Positions 9,397 to 17,523 of a stretch of DNA of 64,000 nucleotides are shown here, piece after piece. The notes below the pieces were generated by a model. That model was given only the letters and a program-made list of their open reading frames with translations, did not search any database and was not told where the DNA came from. Positions within the stretch are counted from its first letter, which is position 1, and each line of letters begins with the position of its first letter. Source of the stretch: Saccharothrix sp. NRRL B-16314 (GTDB lineage: Bacteria > Actinomycetota > Actinomycetes > Mycobacteriales > Pseudonocardiaceae); contig NZ_JNXC01000004.1 of the NCBI RefSeq assembly GCF_000716595.1, positions 186,001-250,000 of the forward strand. Direction: 5' to 3'. The translations under genes were made by a program, and so were the position numbers.

Positions 9397-10878
9397 TCAG
9401 TAGGCCCCCTGACCGCCGAAGACGGCGCGGAAGGTCTTCCACAAGATCAACGCGTCGAGCGCGAGCGACCAGTCCTCCACGTACCGGAGGTCGAGCCGCA
9501 CGGATTCCTCCCACGACAGGTCGCTGCGCCCGGACACCTGCCACAACCCGGTCAGGCCGGGCTTCACGAGCAGCCGGCGGCGCATGTCCGGGCCGTACTT
9601 CGCGCTCTCCTCCGGCAGCGGCGGCCGGGGGCCGACCAGCGACATCGAGCCGCGGAGCACGTTGAACAGCTGCGGCAGCTCGTCCATCGAGTAGCGCCGC
9701 AGGAACCGGCCGACGGGGGTGACGCGCGGGTCGCGGCGCATCTTGAACAGCACGCCCGCGCCCTCGTTCACCGCTTGGAGCCTGGCGCGCAGCGCGTCCG
9801 CGTTGGTGATCATGGTGCGGAACTTCAGGATGGTGAACGGCACGCCGTCCTTGCCGACGCGGCGCTGCTTGTAGAGCACCGGTCCCCTGGTGTCGACCAT
9901 GATCGCCACCGCGACGGCCAGCAGCACCGGGCTCAGCAGCGCGACCAGCAGGGCCGCGCCGATCCGGTCCACGGTCGCCTTGACCACGCGGCGGAAGCCG
10001 GTGAACGACGGTTCGCTGACGCGCAGCAGCGGCATGCCCAGCACGCCGGTGACGTGCAGCCGGGGTCCGGCGAAGTCCATCAGGGCGGGCGCGACGACCA
10101 TCTCGGTGCCGGTGCCCTCCAGGTCCCAGGCGAGGCGCTGGAGCCGGCGTGGCGTCCAGTAGGAGTCGGCGGTGACCGCGACGATCCGGTAGCCGCCGCG
10201 GCGGACCTGCTCACCGAGGTCGCCGAACCGGCCGACGACCGGCACCCCTTCGAGTTCGACGCCGACCTCCGCGCGGCCGTCCACGGTGCACACGGCGTCC
10301 ACGCGCCAGCCCAGGTGGGGCGCGCGGCGGGTGCGGCCGATCAGGTCGGTGACCGTGTCGACGTGGCCGGCGGCGAGCACCGGCAGCAGGCAGCGACCCT
10401 CGCCCCGGGCGCGGTGCAGTGGCCGGCGGAGCAGGTAGCGGACCGGGAAGGCGACCAGGGCGACGGCCGGTCCGACGACGAACACCCACAGGCGGGCGCC
10501 GGGCAGGTCGGCGGCGAGCGCGCACAGGCCGAGCGCGACGACGGAGCCGAACATGCCCCGCCCTAACCGGCGGAACTCCTCCGCGCCCTGGCCGAGGACC
10601 GCCGGGTTCCACACCCGGTTGAGCAGCAGCGAGCCGACGACGATCGCGACGGTGACCGCTTCGAGGCCCACCAGGGGCAGCGGTGCGAACGAGGCGTGCC
10701 GGGCGGACATGATCGCGCCCACGACCACGACGACCACGACGGTGCACAGGACGTCGGCGGCGATCACGCCGTAGCGGTAGGCGGGTTCCCAGGAGCCGAC
10801 CGTGGGACTGGTCGAGCGGTGCGCGGCGCCGGCTCCCGTGACGGGTCTGCGTCTCGTTGGCTGGACCTGCTCGCTCAT
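9397..10878 (-). CDS. Polyprenyl glycosylphosphotransferase initiating glycan assembly (WbaP/CpsE-type)
   Basis: A 493-residue membrane protein and first gene of the leftward glycan operon. It has about four N-terminal membrane segments (residues 35-150), a CoA-binding-like middle domain, one membrane segment near residue 300, then the bacterial sugar transferase domain. That domain has KQRRVGKDGVPFTILKFRTM, DELPQLFNVLRGSMSLVGP and KPGLTGLWQVSGRSDLSWEE, all intact. Family members transfer a sugar-1-phosphate from a UDP-sugar to polyprenyl phosphate, the first step of exopolysaccharide or glycan repeat-unit synthesis. The ATG at 10878 follows GGGAG; the open frame extends to 11313, but that part has no family sequence. 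Confidence 0.95.
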   Translation of the reverse strand: MSEQVQPTRRRPVTGAGAAHRSTSPTVGSWEPAYRYGVIAADVLCTVVVVVVVGAIMSARHASFAPLPLVGLEAVTVAIVVGSLLLNRVWNPAVLGQGAEEFRRLGRGMFGSVVALGLCALAADLPGARLWVFVVGPAVALVAFPVRYLLRRPLHRARGEGRCLLPVLAAGHVDTVTDLIGRTRRAPHLGWRVDAVCTVDGRAEVGVELEGVPVVGRFGDLGEQVRRGGYRIVAVTADSYWTPRRLQRLAWDLEGTGTEMVVAPALMDFAGPRLHVTGVLGMPLLRVSEPSFTGFRRVVKATVDRIGAALLVALLSPVLLAVAVAIMVDTRGPVLYKQRRVGKDGVPFTILKFRTMITNADALRARLQAVNEGAGVLFKMRRDPRVTPVGRFLRRYSMDELPQLFNVLRGSMSLVGPRPPLPEESAKYGPDMRRRLLVKPGLTGLWQVSGRSDLSWEESVRLDLRYVEDWSLALDALILWKTFRAVFGGQGAY

Positions 10879-11441
10879 CGTGGGGCTCCCGGTTCGGCCT
10901 GTTTCGGGCGTGCTCGTTCGCAGGACATCCCCGACGGACCCGCGTGGTAAATGCGCAGCGGCGATTTTTCCCTCGCCAAACCATAATTCGCCACGTCCAC
11001 GGCGGGCGTTACACGCAGAGTGAACTTCGACCGGACGGCCATTCCTGGTACGACACTCGGCGCACACCCCTGGTGACTCGCGGGGCCACGTCGGGTTACC
11101 GCCGCGGGGTGCGGAAAAGGCTTGCCCGACCAGCGGGACACGGCCGTCCACAGTGGCCTGACGGTGGTCCCGCAGGCACGCGGACAGGTCCATCGATCCT
11201 GGGACGACTTCCGTTACAGGGGGTTTTCGACACGGGTCGAATCGAGGACGCATTAGGTCCGAATAGGGTCGGAAGTCCCGTAACGCGACCGCATTGTGGC
11301 GGGCTGCGATCACCCATTCACAGACCGATGACCGCTATTCGGCGCAACCACTCGACCACTTGATGTGACCGGACGGACGCATTGCCACCGACCCCGCCGG
11401 CCGGGAGTGACCGTCGCCACTTTTCCGGTCACAATGGGTCG
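10879..11441. other. Gene-free divergent intergenic region (563 bp)
   Basis: No coding signal is convincing here. The stretch around 10945-10990 is notably richer in A and T than its surroundings and lies 70-110 bp upstream of the glycan operon start, so it probably holds that operon's promoter. I recognise no riboswitch or terminator motif. A long untranslated leader for the sugar transferase gene is possible. Confidence 0.6.
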
Positions 11442-11954
11442 GTGGTGGTCCTGCTGGCCGTCGGCGGGCTGCTGGGCGCGTTCCACGCCGGCTGGGCGTG
11501 GCGCACCCGGCTGTACCCGCGCGGGTGGCGCGGCGTGGCGCTCGGCCTGGTCGACGCGACGTGGAGCCTGCCCAACACGGCGGCGGGCGCGGTGTTCCTG
11601 GCGTACGCCCTGGCGCGCGGCAACCGGGTGGACGCGGCGTTCAGCCGGCACCGGGGGACGCTCGGCCTGCGCGACGGGGTGATCAAGGGCTTCGCCACCA
11701 CGGTCGGACCGGTGCAGGCCGGTATCGCGATGGGGGTGGACGACCACGAGGCCGTGCACGTGTTCCAGGCGCGGCTGTTCGGCCCGCTGTACGTGCCGCT
11801 GGTGGTGCTGAACTGGGTCCTGGCGACCGTGCTGCCGTACTGGCTGCTCTACCACGACCGGTCGGCGGCGCCGATCGACGGCGTGGCCGCCTACTTCCGC
11901 CACGGCGTGTACCCGCACTGCTGGCACGAGGAGTGGGCGTACCGCCGCGGCTAG
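11442..11954 (+). CDS. Small integral membrane protein with HEAVH motif, unknown function
   Basis: About 170 residues, with hydrophobic segments at the N-terminus, in the middle (VFLAYALARG) and near the C-terminus (VPLVVLNWVLATVLPYWLLY). It contains DDHEAVHVFQARLFGPLY, which recalls membrane proteins with an HExxHxxQxRxxGPLY signature, although function in those is not established to my knowledge. The start is uncertain: GTG 11442 begins the first hydrophobic stretch but has no clear ribosome site, and TTG 11382 is an in-frame alternative. It converges with the S4 gene, and both stop codons come from one CTAG at 11951-11954. Confidence 0.65.
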   Translation: MVVLLAVGGLLGAFHAGWAWRTRLYPRGWRGVALGLVDATWSLPNTAAGAVFLAYALARGNRVDAAFSRHRGTLGLRDGVIKGFATTVGPVQAGIAMGVDDHEAVHVFQARLFGPLYVPLVVLNWVLATVLPYWLLYHDRSAAPIDGVAAYFRHGVYPHCWHEEWAYRRG

Positions 11955-12172
11955 TGGCCCGTCACGACGCGCGCCTTCTCCTCGCCGACCGCGACCACGT
12001 CGCCGTCGTGCAGCTGCGCGCCACGCCGGGTCTCCAGCCGGCCGTTCACCGTCACCTCGTCGGTTTCGACCAGTTCACGGGCGTGCGCGCCGTTGTCCGC
12101 CAGACCCGCCAGCTTGAGGAACTGGCCCAACCTGATCATGTCGTCGGTGATCCCGACCTCGCGGATGCGCAT
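11951..12172 (-). CDS. Small S4-domain RNA-binding protein
   Basis: A 73-residue protein made almost entirely of one S4 RNA-binding fold: IRLGQFLKLAGLADNGAHARELVETDEVTVNG, then the basic/turn region ending in a DGDVV strand. Stand-alone S4 proteins of this type (YaaA/RqcP/HSP15-like) bind structured rRNA or stalled 50S subunits. No further domain is present. The ATG at 12172 has GGAGG 11 bases upstream; a longer frame to 12235 has no similarity and was rejected. Its neighbours give no clue to a specific role. Confidence 0.85.
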   Translation of the reverse strand: MRIREVGITDDMIRLGQFLKLAGLADNGAHARELVETDEVTVNGRLETRRGAQLHDGDVVAVGEEKARVVTGH

Positions 12173-12291
12173 CGGCCCATCATCCTCCAGAGTGCACGTG
12201 CGGGCGCACGTGCGGGCGGTTAACGAGGATTGCACCGACTCGAAACACCGCCGACATCATCCGAACGCGGTTCGGTCTACGGTCCCGGAAG

Positions 12292-13005
12292 GTGAGCACA
12301 GGCAGCTCAGACCCCGAGTTCGCCGGTGGCGCGGGACCCAGACGCCGCCGGTCCCTACGAGGCGAGGTCGGCACGACCGGCGCGCGGTTCGGCTCGCCTT
12401 CGCTGCGCCGCGACATCGAGGAGCAGCCGCCCGAGCCGCCCAAGCCGGCCAGGCGGCGGCGGTCGTTGCGCGGCGAGGTCGGTGCCACGGGTGCGCGGTT
12501 CGGCTCGGCCGCGCTGCGGCGCACGCTGGACGAGCAGCCGGCCGACACACCGCACGACGAGCGGCTGGAGGAGGAGACCCGGCCGTTCACCGGTCCGCAC
12601 GACTACGGCGAGCCGACCGCACCCGCGATCCCCGTCCAGGAACCCGAACCGACCGTGGTGGAGTACTCCGGCCCACTGGTCCGCCCGTACGCGTGGACCG
12701 GTGGCCGCACGTCGGCCGAGTACGACCTGCGGCTGGAGACGCTGGTCTCGTTGGAGGAGAACGGCATCGCGGTCGCCATGCGGGACACCACCACCGAACA
12801 GCGCTCGATCGTGGAGATGTGCGCCAACCCCCGTTCGGTGGCCGAGGTGTCCGCCCTGCTGTCGGTGCCGCTCGGCGTGGCGCGCGTGCTCCTCAGCGAC
12901 CTGATCACGATGGGCGTGATGGCCGTGCACCACAACGCCGCCGCACCGGGCGGCCCCGACCTGTCCCTGCTGAACCGGGTCCTAGTCGGCCTGCGCAACC
13001 TCTGA
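12292..13005 (+). CDS. DUF742 protein, solitary, with duplicated N-terminal motif
   Basis: A 237-residue protein. The C-terminal half (from PLVRPYAWTGGRT to the end) is a DUF742 domain, a winged-helix-like domain normally encoded in actinobacterial conservons next to a sensor kinase, a roadblock protein and a small GTPase. None of those partners is here. The N-terminal third contains two copies of a roughly 22-residue Arg-rich motif, RRRRSLRGEVG-TGARFGS, around residues 17-35 and 54-73, separated by an acidic/proline linker. The start is GTG 12292 with only a weak GGAAG immediately before it. It ends in a 24-bp convergent overlap with the glycosylase gene. Confidence 0.85.
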   Translation: MSTGSSDPEFAGGAGPRRRRSLRGEVGTTGARFGSPSLRRDIEEQPPEPPKPARRRRSLRGEVGATGARFGSAALRRTLDEQPADTPHDERLEEETRPFTGPHDYGEPTAPAIPVQEPEPTVVEYSGPLVRPYAWTGGRTSAEYDLRLETLVSLEENGIAVAMRDTTTEQRSIVEMCANPRSVAEVSALLSVPLGVARVLLSDLITMGVMAVHHNAAAPGGPDLSLLNRVLVGLRNL

Positions 13006-13491
13006 CCGCAACCGGCCGAACACCTCGACCAGGGCGGGCAACTGGTAGTGGGCGTTGAGGCCGCTGGGGTTGGGCAGCACCCACAGCCGCGACGACGCGA
13101 TCGGCTCGTCCTGCGGGCCGATCCGCGCCGCCTTGCGCCCGAACGCGGTCCGGTACGCCGTCACGCCCACGACCGCCACCACCTTCGGCCGGTGCCGCCG
13201 GGCCAGGGCGGTCAGCCTCACCCCGCCGGCCGCCAGCTCCTCGGGGGTCAGCTCGTCGGCCTTCGCGGTGGGGCGGGCGACCAGGTTGGTGAGGCCCAAC
13301 CCGTACCGGGGCAGCTCGTCCTGCTCGGCGGGACCCAGGCGGCGCGGCGTGAAACCGGACAGGTGCAGCGCGGGCCAGAACCTGTTGCCCGGTCGGGCGA
13401 AGTGCTGCCCTTTCGCGGCGGACAGCAGGCCGGGGTTGATGCCGCAGAACAGCACGTCCAACCCCGGCCCGACGATGTCCGGCAACCTCAC
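12982..13491 (-). CDS. mug: G/U mismatch-specific uracil-DNA glycosylase
   Basis: A 169-residue UDG-superfamily enzyme of the Mug/TDG family, which removes uracil (and other bases) opposite guanine. It has the GINPGLLSAAKGQHFARPGNRFW active-site region and the LPNPSGLNAHY motif that inserts into the DNA helix. The first aspartate of family 1 UDG is replaced by Asn, as expected for Mug. The start is GTG 13491, overlapping the stop of the 5'-nucleotidase gene by 4 bp, so the two are translationally coupled. Residues upstream in a longer frame are not part of the family. Confidence 0.92.
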   Translation of the reverse strand: MRLPDIVGPGLDVLFCGINPGLLSAAKGQHFARPGNRFWPALHLSGFTPRRLGPAEQDELPRYGLGLTNLVARPTAKADELTPEELAAGGVRLTALARRHRPKVVAVVGVTAYRTAFGRKAARIGPQDEPIASSRLWVLPNPSGLNAHYQLPALVEVFGRLRSEVAQAD

Positions 13492-15287
13492 CCGACGACC
13501 ACCGGCGCCCCGTCGACGACCAGCCGCCAGTCGGTGCGGTGGAACGACGCGGGGTCGATCTCGCCGTGCGCCTGCACCCACTCGATGATCAGCTGCCGGA
13601 TCTCCAGCTGCCGGTTGTGCAGCACCGGCGCGGACGCGATGTGCGGGAAGTTGCCGCCGCCGGACTGCCGGTAGTTGTTGACCGCCACCGCGAACGCCTG
13701 GTCCGGCGACACCGGCACACCGTCGTAGGCCAGTCCCGCGATCCGCTGCCCGACCGGCCGCGCGAGGTCGATGTCGTACGTCAGCGGCGCGTCGAGCCCG
13801 GCGGCCACGTCGTACAGGTAGTCCGGCGTGCCGTTGACGTTGGTCACCGCGTCCGGCTGGTGCGGGCCGGGCGTGGCCACCGCCTTGAAGTAGCTCGCGG
13901 ACCGCTCCAGGTAGTCCTTGAGCTGCGCACCGGTGAACCGCACGCCGAACAGGGTGTTGTCGAAGACGTAGAGCCCGGCCACGTCGCGCACCGACACGTC
14001 ACCCGCCGGGATGGCGGCGGCCTTGTTGAACGGCGAGGCGAGCGACAGCACCGGCAGCGCCTCGGTCAGCGACGCCTTCAGCGCCTCGCCCTGCACCCGG
14101 TTCACGAAGTCCAGCGCGGCGGTGTCCTCGTAGCGGGCGGTCGCGGCGGACATCGCGGCCTTCGACGTGCCGATCTTGGAGTTGACGTAGGCGACGACCT
14201 TGTCGTGGTCGGCGCGCAGCCGACGCACGATCGCCGGGTCCTCCGGCACGGTGTTCGTGTTGAGCACCTGCGAGCGGGACGCCTCGGCCTGCCAGCCACG
14301 CCCCGGCGTCCACGCCAGGTCGAACTCCATCAGGCTCAGCCGCTTGCCCCAGAACAGCGGCTCGGTGAGCAGCACCTGCCTGCCGGTGGCCTTGTTCGTG
14401 ACGAACCGCTGCGCGATCTCGGTGTGCGCGTGGCCCACCAGGATCGCGTCGATGCCCGGCACCTCCTCGGCCACCAGCGCGGAGCAGTTCTCCGGGAACG
14501 GCAGCAGGTCGCCGAGCGACGACGACAGCTCCGCGCCCGAGTGCGCGGCGATCACCACCAGGTCCGCGCCCGCCTGCCTGACCTTCGGCACCCACTCGCG
14601 GGCCTGCTCCAGCACGCCCGGGAACGTCATCCGGCCGTCCACGTGCGCCTTGTCCCAGATCGCGATGCCGGGGTTGGTCAGGCCGAGGATGCCCACCCGC
14701 AGCGGTGCCGCGCCCGTCCGCCACACCGTCTTGATCACGTACGGGCGGAACGCCGGTGCGCCGGTGGCCGAGTCGATCGCGTTCGCCGCGAGCAGCGGGA
14801 AGTCCAGCTGCTTCTCGAACGCGCGCAGCAGGGGGATGCCGTAGTTGAACTCGTGGTTGCCGAGCGCGGCGGCGTCGTAGCCGAGTTCGTTCATCGCGGC
14901 GGCCATCGGGTGCACGCGGCGGCGGCCGATCGGCTCGACCTTGGCGTAGTAGTAGGCCAGCGGGGTGCCCTGGATGGTGTCGCCCGCGTCGATCAGCAGG
15001 GTGCGGTGCGCGCCGCGTTCCTCCCGGACGGCCTTGACCAGCGTCGACAGCTTCGCCAGGCCGACGTCGTTGTGCGCGGAGTCGTCGAATTCGCGGTCCG
15101 CGAAGTAGTCCCAGTTGAAGACGTTGCCGTGCAGGTCCGTGGTGCCGAGGACGGTCAGCGTGAACCGCCGTCCACCGGTCCGGTCGTCCGGGGCGGCGTG
15201 GGCCGCGGTGCGGAAACCGGCGGCGGCGAGCACGCCCGCGGCGCCGCCCGCGAGCAGGGCGCGGCGGTGCAGGGGAGATGCGGTCAT
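13488..15287 (-). CDS. Exported 5'-nucleotidase / 2',3'-cyclic-nucleotide phosphodiesterase
   Basis: A 599-residue bimetallic phosphoesterase. The N-terminus (HRRALLAGGAAGVLAAAGF) is a Tat-type signal ending at AHA. The metallophosphatase domain has TDLHGNVFNWD, IDAGDTIQGTP, ALGNHEFNYG and GHAHTEIAQRF. The C-terminal 5'-nucleotidase domain includes NNYRQSGGGNF. It should dephosphorylate nucleotides outside the membrane for scavenging. ATG 15287 was chosen because the twin-arginine motif follows at once; an in-frame ATG at 15305 adds six residues. It overlaps mug by 4 bp downstream. Confidence 0.93.
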   Translation of the reverse strand: MTASPLHRRALLAGGAAGVLAAAGFRTAAHAAPDDRTGGRRFTLTVLGTTDLHGNVFNWDYFADREFDDSAHNDVGLAKLSTLVKAVREERGAHRTLLIDAGDTIQGTPLAYYYAKVEPIGRRRVHPMAAAMNELGYDAAALGNHEFNYGIPLLRAFEKQLDFPLLAANAIDSATGAPAFRPYVIKTVWRTGAAPLRVGILGLTNPGIAIWDKAHVDGRMTFPGVLEQAREWVPKVRQAGADLVVIAAHSGAELSSSLGDLLPFPENCSALVAEEVPGIDAILVGHAHTEIAQRFVTNKATGRQVLLTEPLFWGKRLSLMEFDLAWTPGRGWQAEASRSQVLNTNTVPEDPAIVRRLRADHDKVVAYVNSKIGTSKAAMSAATARYEDTAALDFVNRVQGEALKASLTEALPVLSLASPFNKAAAIPAGDVSVRDVAGLYVFDNTLFGVRFTGAQLKDYLERSASYFKAVATPGPHQPDAVTNVNGTPDYLYDVAAGLDAPLTYDIDLARPVGQRIAGLAYDGVPVSPDQAFAVAVNNYRQSGGGNFPHIASAPVLHNRQLEIRQLIIEWVQAHGEIDPASFHRTDWRLVVDGAPVVVG

Positions 15288-15330
15288 GCGGCAGACCGTA
15301 GCCATTGACCGTTGACCCTTGACCATTCCG

Positions 15331-15390
15331 CGCTCGACCACCCGGCGCTCGACTACCCGGCGTTGAACTACTCGGCGTCCGACTGCTCGG
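15331..15390. repeat. Four 15-bp imperfect tandem repeats
   Basis: Four consecutive 15-bp units of the form CGCTCGACTACCCGG (15331, 15346, 15361, 15376) differ at a few positions, and degenerate copies continue to about 15414. Three 7-bp TTGACC-based units lie beside them at 15305-15325. They fill most of the 104-bp gap between the copC-like stop and the nucleotidase start. No role is evident. Confidence 0.75.
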
Positions 15391-15391
15391 C

Positions 15392-16060
15392 TCACTCGGC
15401 GTTCGACTGATCTTCGGCGTCCCCGCCCGCACGCCGGCCCAGCGCGACGGCGACCGCGATGCCGATCATCGACAGCACCGCCGCGAGCACGATCCACACC
15501 CACAGCGGCGGGCCGCCGCCCTCGTCCGCGCCCGCGGCGGCCGGGGTGGACGTGCCGGTGGCGACGGCGGTGGGCGTGGACACCGAGCCCGAGTCCGCGG
15601 CCGACGTGGGCGTCCCGGGGGTGGGCGTTCCTGCCTGGGACGTCACGGCGGGCGACGTCACGGCCGGCGCGGTGGGCTGCGCTGTGCCGGCCGGCGGCAC
15701 GGCCAGCGTGAACGCGAACGTGCCGTCGGTGAAGTCGCCGTCCAGCGCCTCGACCATCCAGGTCACCGCGTACCGGCCGGCCTGCGACCCGCCCTCCCCC
15801 AGCGCGATGGTCAACGTCGGGCCGTCGGCGACGATCTCGCCCAACGGCCACGCGGCGCCGTCCGGGCCGGTCACGGTGACCGTGGCGCTCTCGGCGGGCA
15901 CCGGTTCGGTGAACGTCAGCGTGAGCCGCGTCGGCCGCTGCGGCAGCGAAGCGCCTTCCGCCGGGTCGCTCGACACCAGCTCCGTGTGGGCGAGCGCCTG
16001 GGGCGCCGCGCCGAACAGGGCCAGGATCGCCAGCAGGGCCGAGAGCGCCAGTCGGGTCAT
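15392..16060 (-). CDS. CopC-domain copper-binding protein, membrane anchored
   Basis: A 222-residue exported protein. A signal peptide ends at PQALA, leaving HTELVSSDPAEGASL, so the mature N-terminus is the copper-coordinating His of CopC/YobA proteins. The CopC beta-sandwich runs to about residue 125 (TFTEPVPAESATVTV, VDALDGDFTDGTFAF-like end). A Thr/Pro/Ala-rich linker and one C-terminal membrane helix (about 188-210) follow, with no CopD domain. This anchors the copper-binding domain on the outer face of the membrane. It starts 10 bp after the small membrane protein gene, with which it probably forms an operon. Confidence 0.9.
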   Translation of the reverse strand: MTRLALSALLAILALFGAAPQALAHTELVSSDPAEGASLPQRPTRLTLTFTEPVPAESATVTVTGPDGAAWPLGEIVADGPTLTIALGEGGSQAGRYAVTWMVEALDGDFTDGTFAFTLAVPPAGTAQPTAPAVTSPAVTSQAGTPTPGTPTSAADSGSVSTPTAVATGTSTPAAAGADEGGGPPLWVWIVLAAVLSMIGIAVAVALGRRAGGDAEDQSNAE

Positions 16061-16070
16061 ACCGGTAGTT

Positions 16071-16634
16071 CTACCGGGTCGGGGGTGTGTCCTGCCCGCC
16101 GGTCGAGTCCCGCTTCACCGGCGGCTGACCGTTGCCCTGCTGCGGCCCGCGCATCATGTTGCCCTCCATGATGCTATCCGCGGTGGGGTCGCCGCCGCTG
16201 TCGTCGACCGACGCGATGACCGTCACGACGTCGCCCTCGGCCAGGTCGTCCAAGTCGCCCTGTCCGCCGTTGACCTCGGTGTCGCCGTCGAGCCGGTAGG
16301 TGTCGGTGAACCCGTCGCTGCTCTTCACCGTGATCGAGTCGTCGCCGACCTCGGTGATCTCGCCGTTCTGGAACCCGCCGTGCTGCGAGTCGCCGAACGG
16401 GCCGCCCATGATCACCAGGCCGCCGTTGGCCCGGCCGTAACCACCGGGGCCCATGCCCCTGGCGGCGTCGGAGTTGCTCGCGGCGTAGATGACCCCACCG
16501 CCGACGGCGGCGATGCCCACGGCGATCACGACCGCGACGACGGTCTTGCGGCCGTTCCAGCCGGTTCCGGGAGCGGTGGCCTGCGGCGGCGGCTCTTCAC
16601 CCCAGGTCGGGTGCTGCTCGGTTTCGGTAGTCAT
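16071..16634 (-). CDS. Single-span membrane protein with small extracytoplasmic beta domain
   Basis: 187 residues. A cytoplasmic Pro/Gly-rich start, one membrane helix (about residues 30-52), a Gly-rich linker, then a small domain (GEITEVGDDSITVKSSDGFTDTYRLD...EGDVVTV) resembling DUF5666-like beta domains found after membrane anchors. The C-terminus is Met/Gly/Gln-rich. The start is ATG 16634; a GTG at 16643 is in frame. It is divergent from the two-component system, and its upstream region carries minus-oriented CTGTG elements spaced by 11 bp, so it may belong to that regulon. Function unknown. Confidence 0.75.
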   Translation of the reverse strand: MTTETEQHPTWGEEPPPQATAPGTGWNGRKTVVAVVIAVGIAAVGGGVIYAASNSDAARGMGPGGYGRANGGLVIMGGPFGDSQHGGFQNGEITEVGDDSITVKSSDGFTDTYRLDGDTEVNGGQGDLDDLAEGDVVTVIASVDDSGGDPTADSIMEGNMMRGPQQGNGQPPVKRDSTGGQDTPPTR

Positions 16635-16657
16635 GGCGACCACGGTGTCGGGGAAGC

Positions 16658-16695
16658 CTGTGAGCGCGCTGTGCGACCGTTGGGCGGTGGCTGTG
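16658..16695 (-). promoter_or_regulatory. Minus-oriented CACAG elements upstream of the membrane-protein gene
   Basis: CTGTG occurs at 16658, 16669 and 16691, that is at intervals of 11 and 22 bp. Read on the minus strand these are CACAG elements in the same phase as the plus-strand repeats at 16723-16749. They lie 24-61 bp upstream of the leftward gene starting at 16634. A binding site for the adjacent response regulator is inferred. Confidence 0.5.
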
Positions 16696-16722
16696 CGTGT
16701 GCCGCGACCGGCCGGCCGGGTT

Positions 16723-16749
16723 CACAGGTGGCGCACAGGATCGCCACAG
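16723..16749 (+). promoter_or_regulatory. Three 11-bp-spaced CACAG direct repeats before the response regulator
   Basis: CACAG occurs at 16723, 16734 and 16745, exactly 11 bp apart, 34 bp before the response regulator start. OmpR/PhoB-family regulators bind direct repeats of about one helical turn. The same arrangement recurs at 19447-19473, so an autoregulated site is likely. Confidence 0.6.
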
Positions 16750-16782
16750 CAACGGCTCACCAGCAGCCGTCACGATGGGGGC

Positions 16783-17523
16783 ATGCGCCCAGTGTCCGCT
16801 TCGGGGGCCTCCCCTGAGCTCCGCCGCCCGGATGGCAGTCCCGTGCGGGTCCTCGTGGTGGACGACGAGTCCACGTTGGCCGAACTGATGTCCATGGCGT
16901 TGCGGATGGAGCGCTGGGAGGTCCGCACCGCGCTGGACGGCACGTCCGCCGTGCGCACCGCGCGCGAGTTCCGCCCGGACGTGGTGGTGCTGGACGTGAT
17001 GCTGCCCGATTTCGGCGGGCTCGAAGTGCTGCGGCGGCTGCGGGCGGACCTGCCCGGCCTGCCGGTGCTGTTCCTCACCGCCAAGGACGCGGTGGAGGAC
17101 CGGATCGCCGGGCTGACCGCGGGCGGCGACGACTACGTGACGAAGCCGTTCAGCCTGGAGGAGGTCGTGTTGCGGCTGCGCGGACTGCTGCGCCGCACCG
17201 GCGTCACCGAGGCGACCGCGGGCACCGAACTCGTCGTCGGCGACCTGGTGCTGGACGAGGAGACGCGCGAGGTGCGCCGCGGCGGGACGGCGGTCGAGCT
17301 CACCGCGACCGAGTTCGAACTGCTGCGGTTCCTGATGCGCAACCCCAAGCGGGTGCTGTCCAAGGCGCAGATCCTGGACCGGGTGTGGAGCTACGACTTC
17401 GGAGGGCAGGCGAACATCGTCGAGTTGTACATCTCCTACCTGCGGAAGAAGATCGACGCCGGCAGAGCGCCGATGATCCACACGATGCGGGGCGCCGGTT
17501 ATGTCCTCAAGCCCTCGGTCTGA
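16783..17523 (+). CDS. OmpR/PhoB-family response regulator
   Basis: A 246-residue regulator. The receiver domain (about 22-135) has the acidic pocket VDDES, the phospho-acceptor Asp71 in VVVLDVMLPD, and the conserved Thr and Lys (FLTAKD, YVTKPFS). The C-terminal winged helix (about 150-245) has ELTATEFELLRFLMRNPKRVLSK-type sequence and ends HTMRGAGYVLK. ATG 16783 follows GGGGG. The gene overlaps the kinase gene by 23 bp. The 11-bp repeats in front of it and in front of the glycosyltransferase operon suggest that it controls itself and that operon. Confidence 0.95.
   Translation: MRPVSASGASPELRRPDGSPVRVLVVDDESTLAELMSMALRMERWEVRTALDGTSAVRTAREFRPDVVVLDVMLPDFGGLEVLRRLRADLPGLPVLFLTAKDAVEDRIAGLTAGGDDYVTKPFSLEEVVLRLRGLLRRTGVTEATAGTELVVGDLVLDEETREVRRGGTAVELTATEFELLRFLMRNPKRVLSKAQILDRVWSYDFGGQANIVELYISYLRKKIDAGRAPMIHTMRGAGYVLKPSV

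Noticed and set aside
10879..11313. N-terminal extension of the sugar transferase (open frame to 11313)
   Set aside because: The extension has no membrane or family sequence, and GGGAG sits correctly before ATG 10878.
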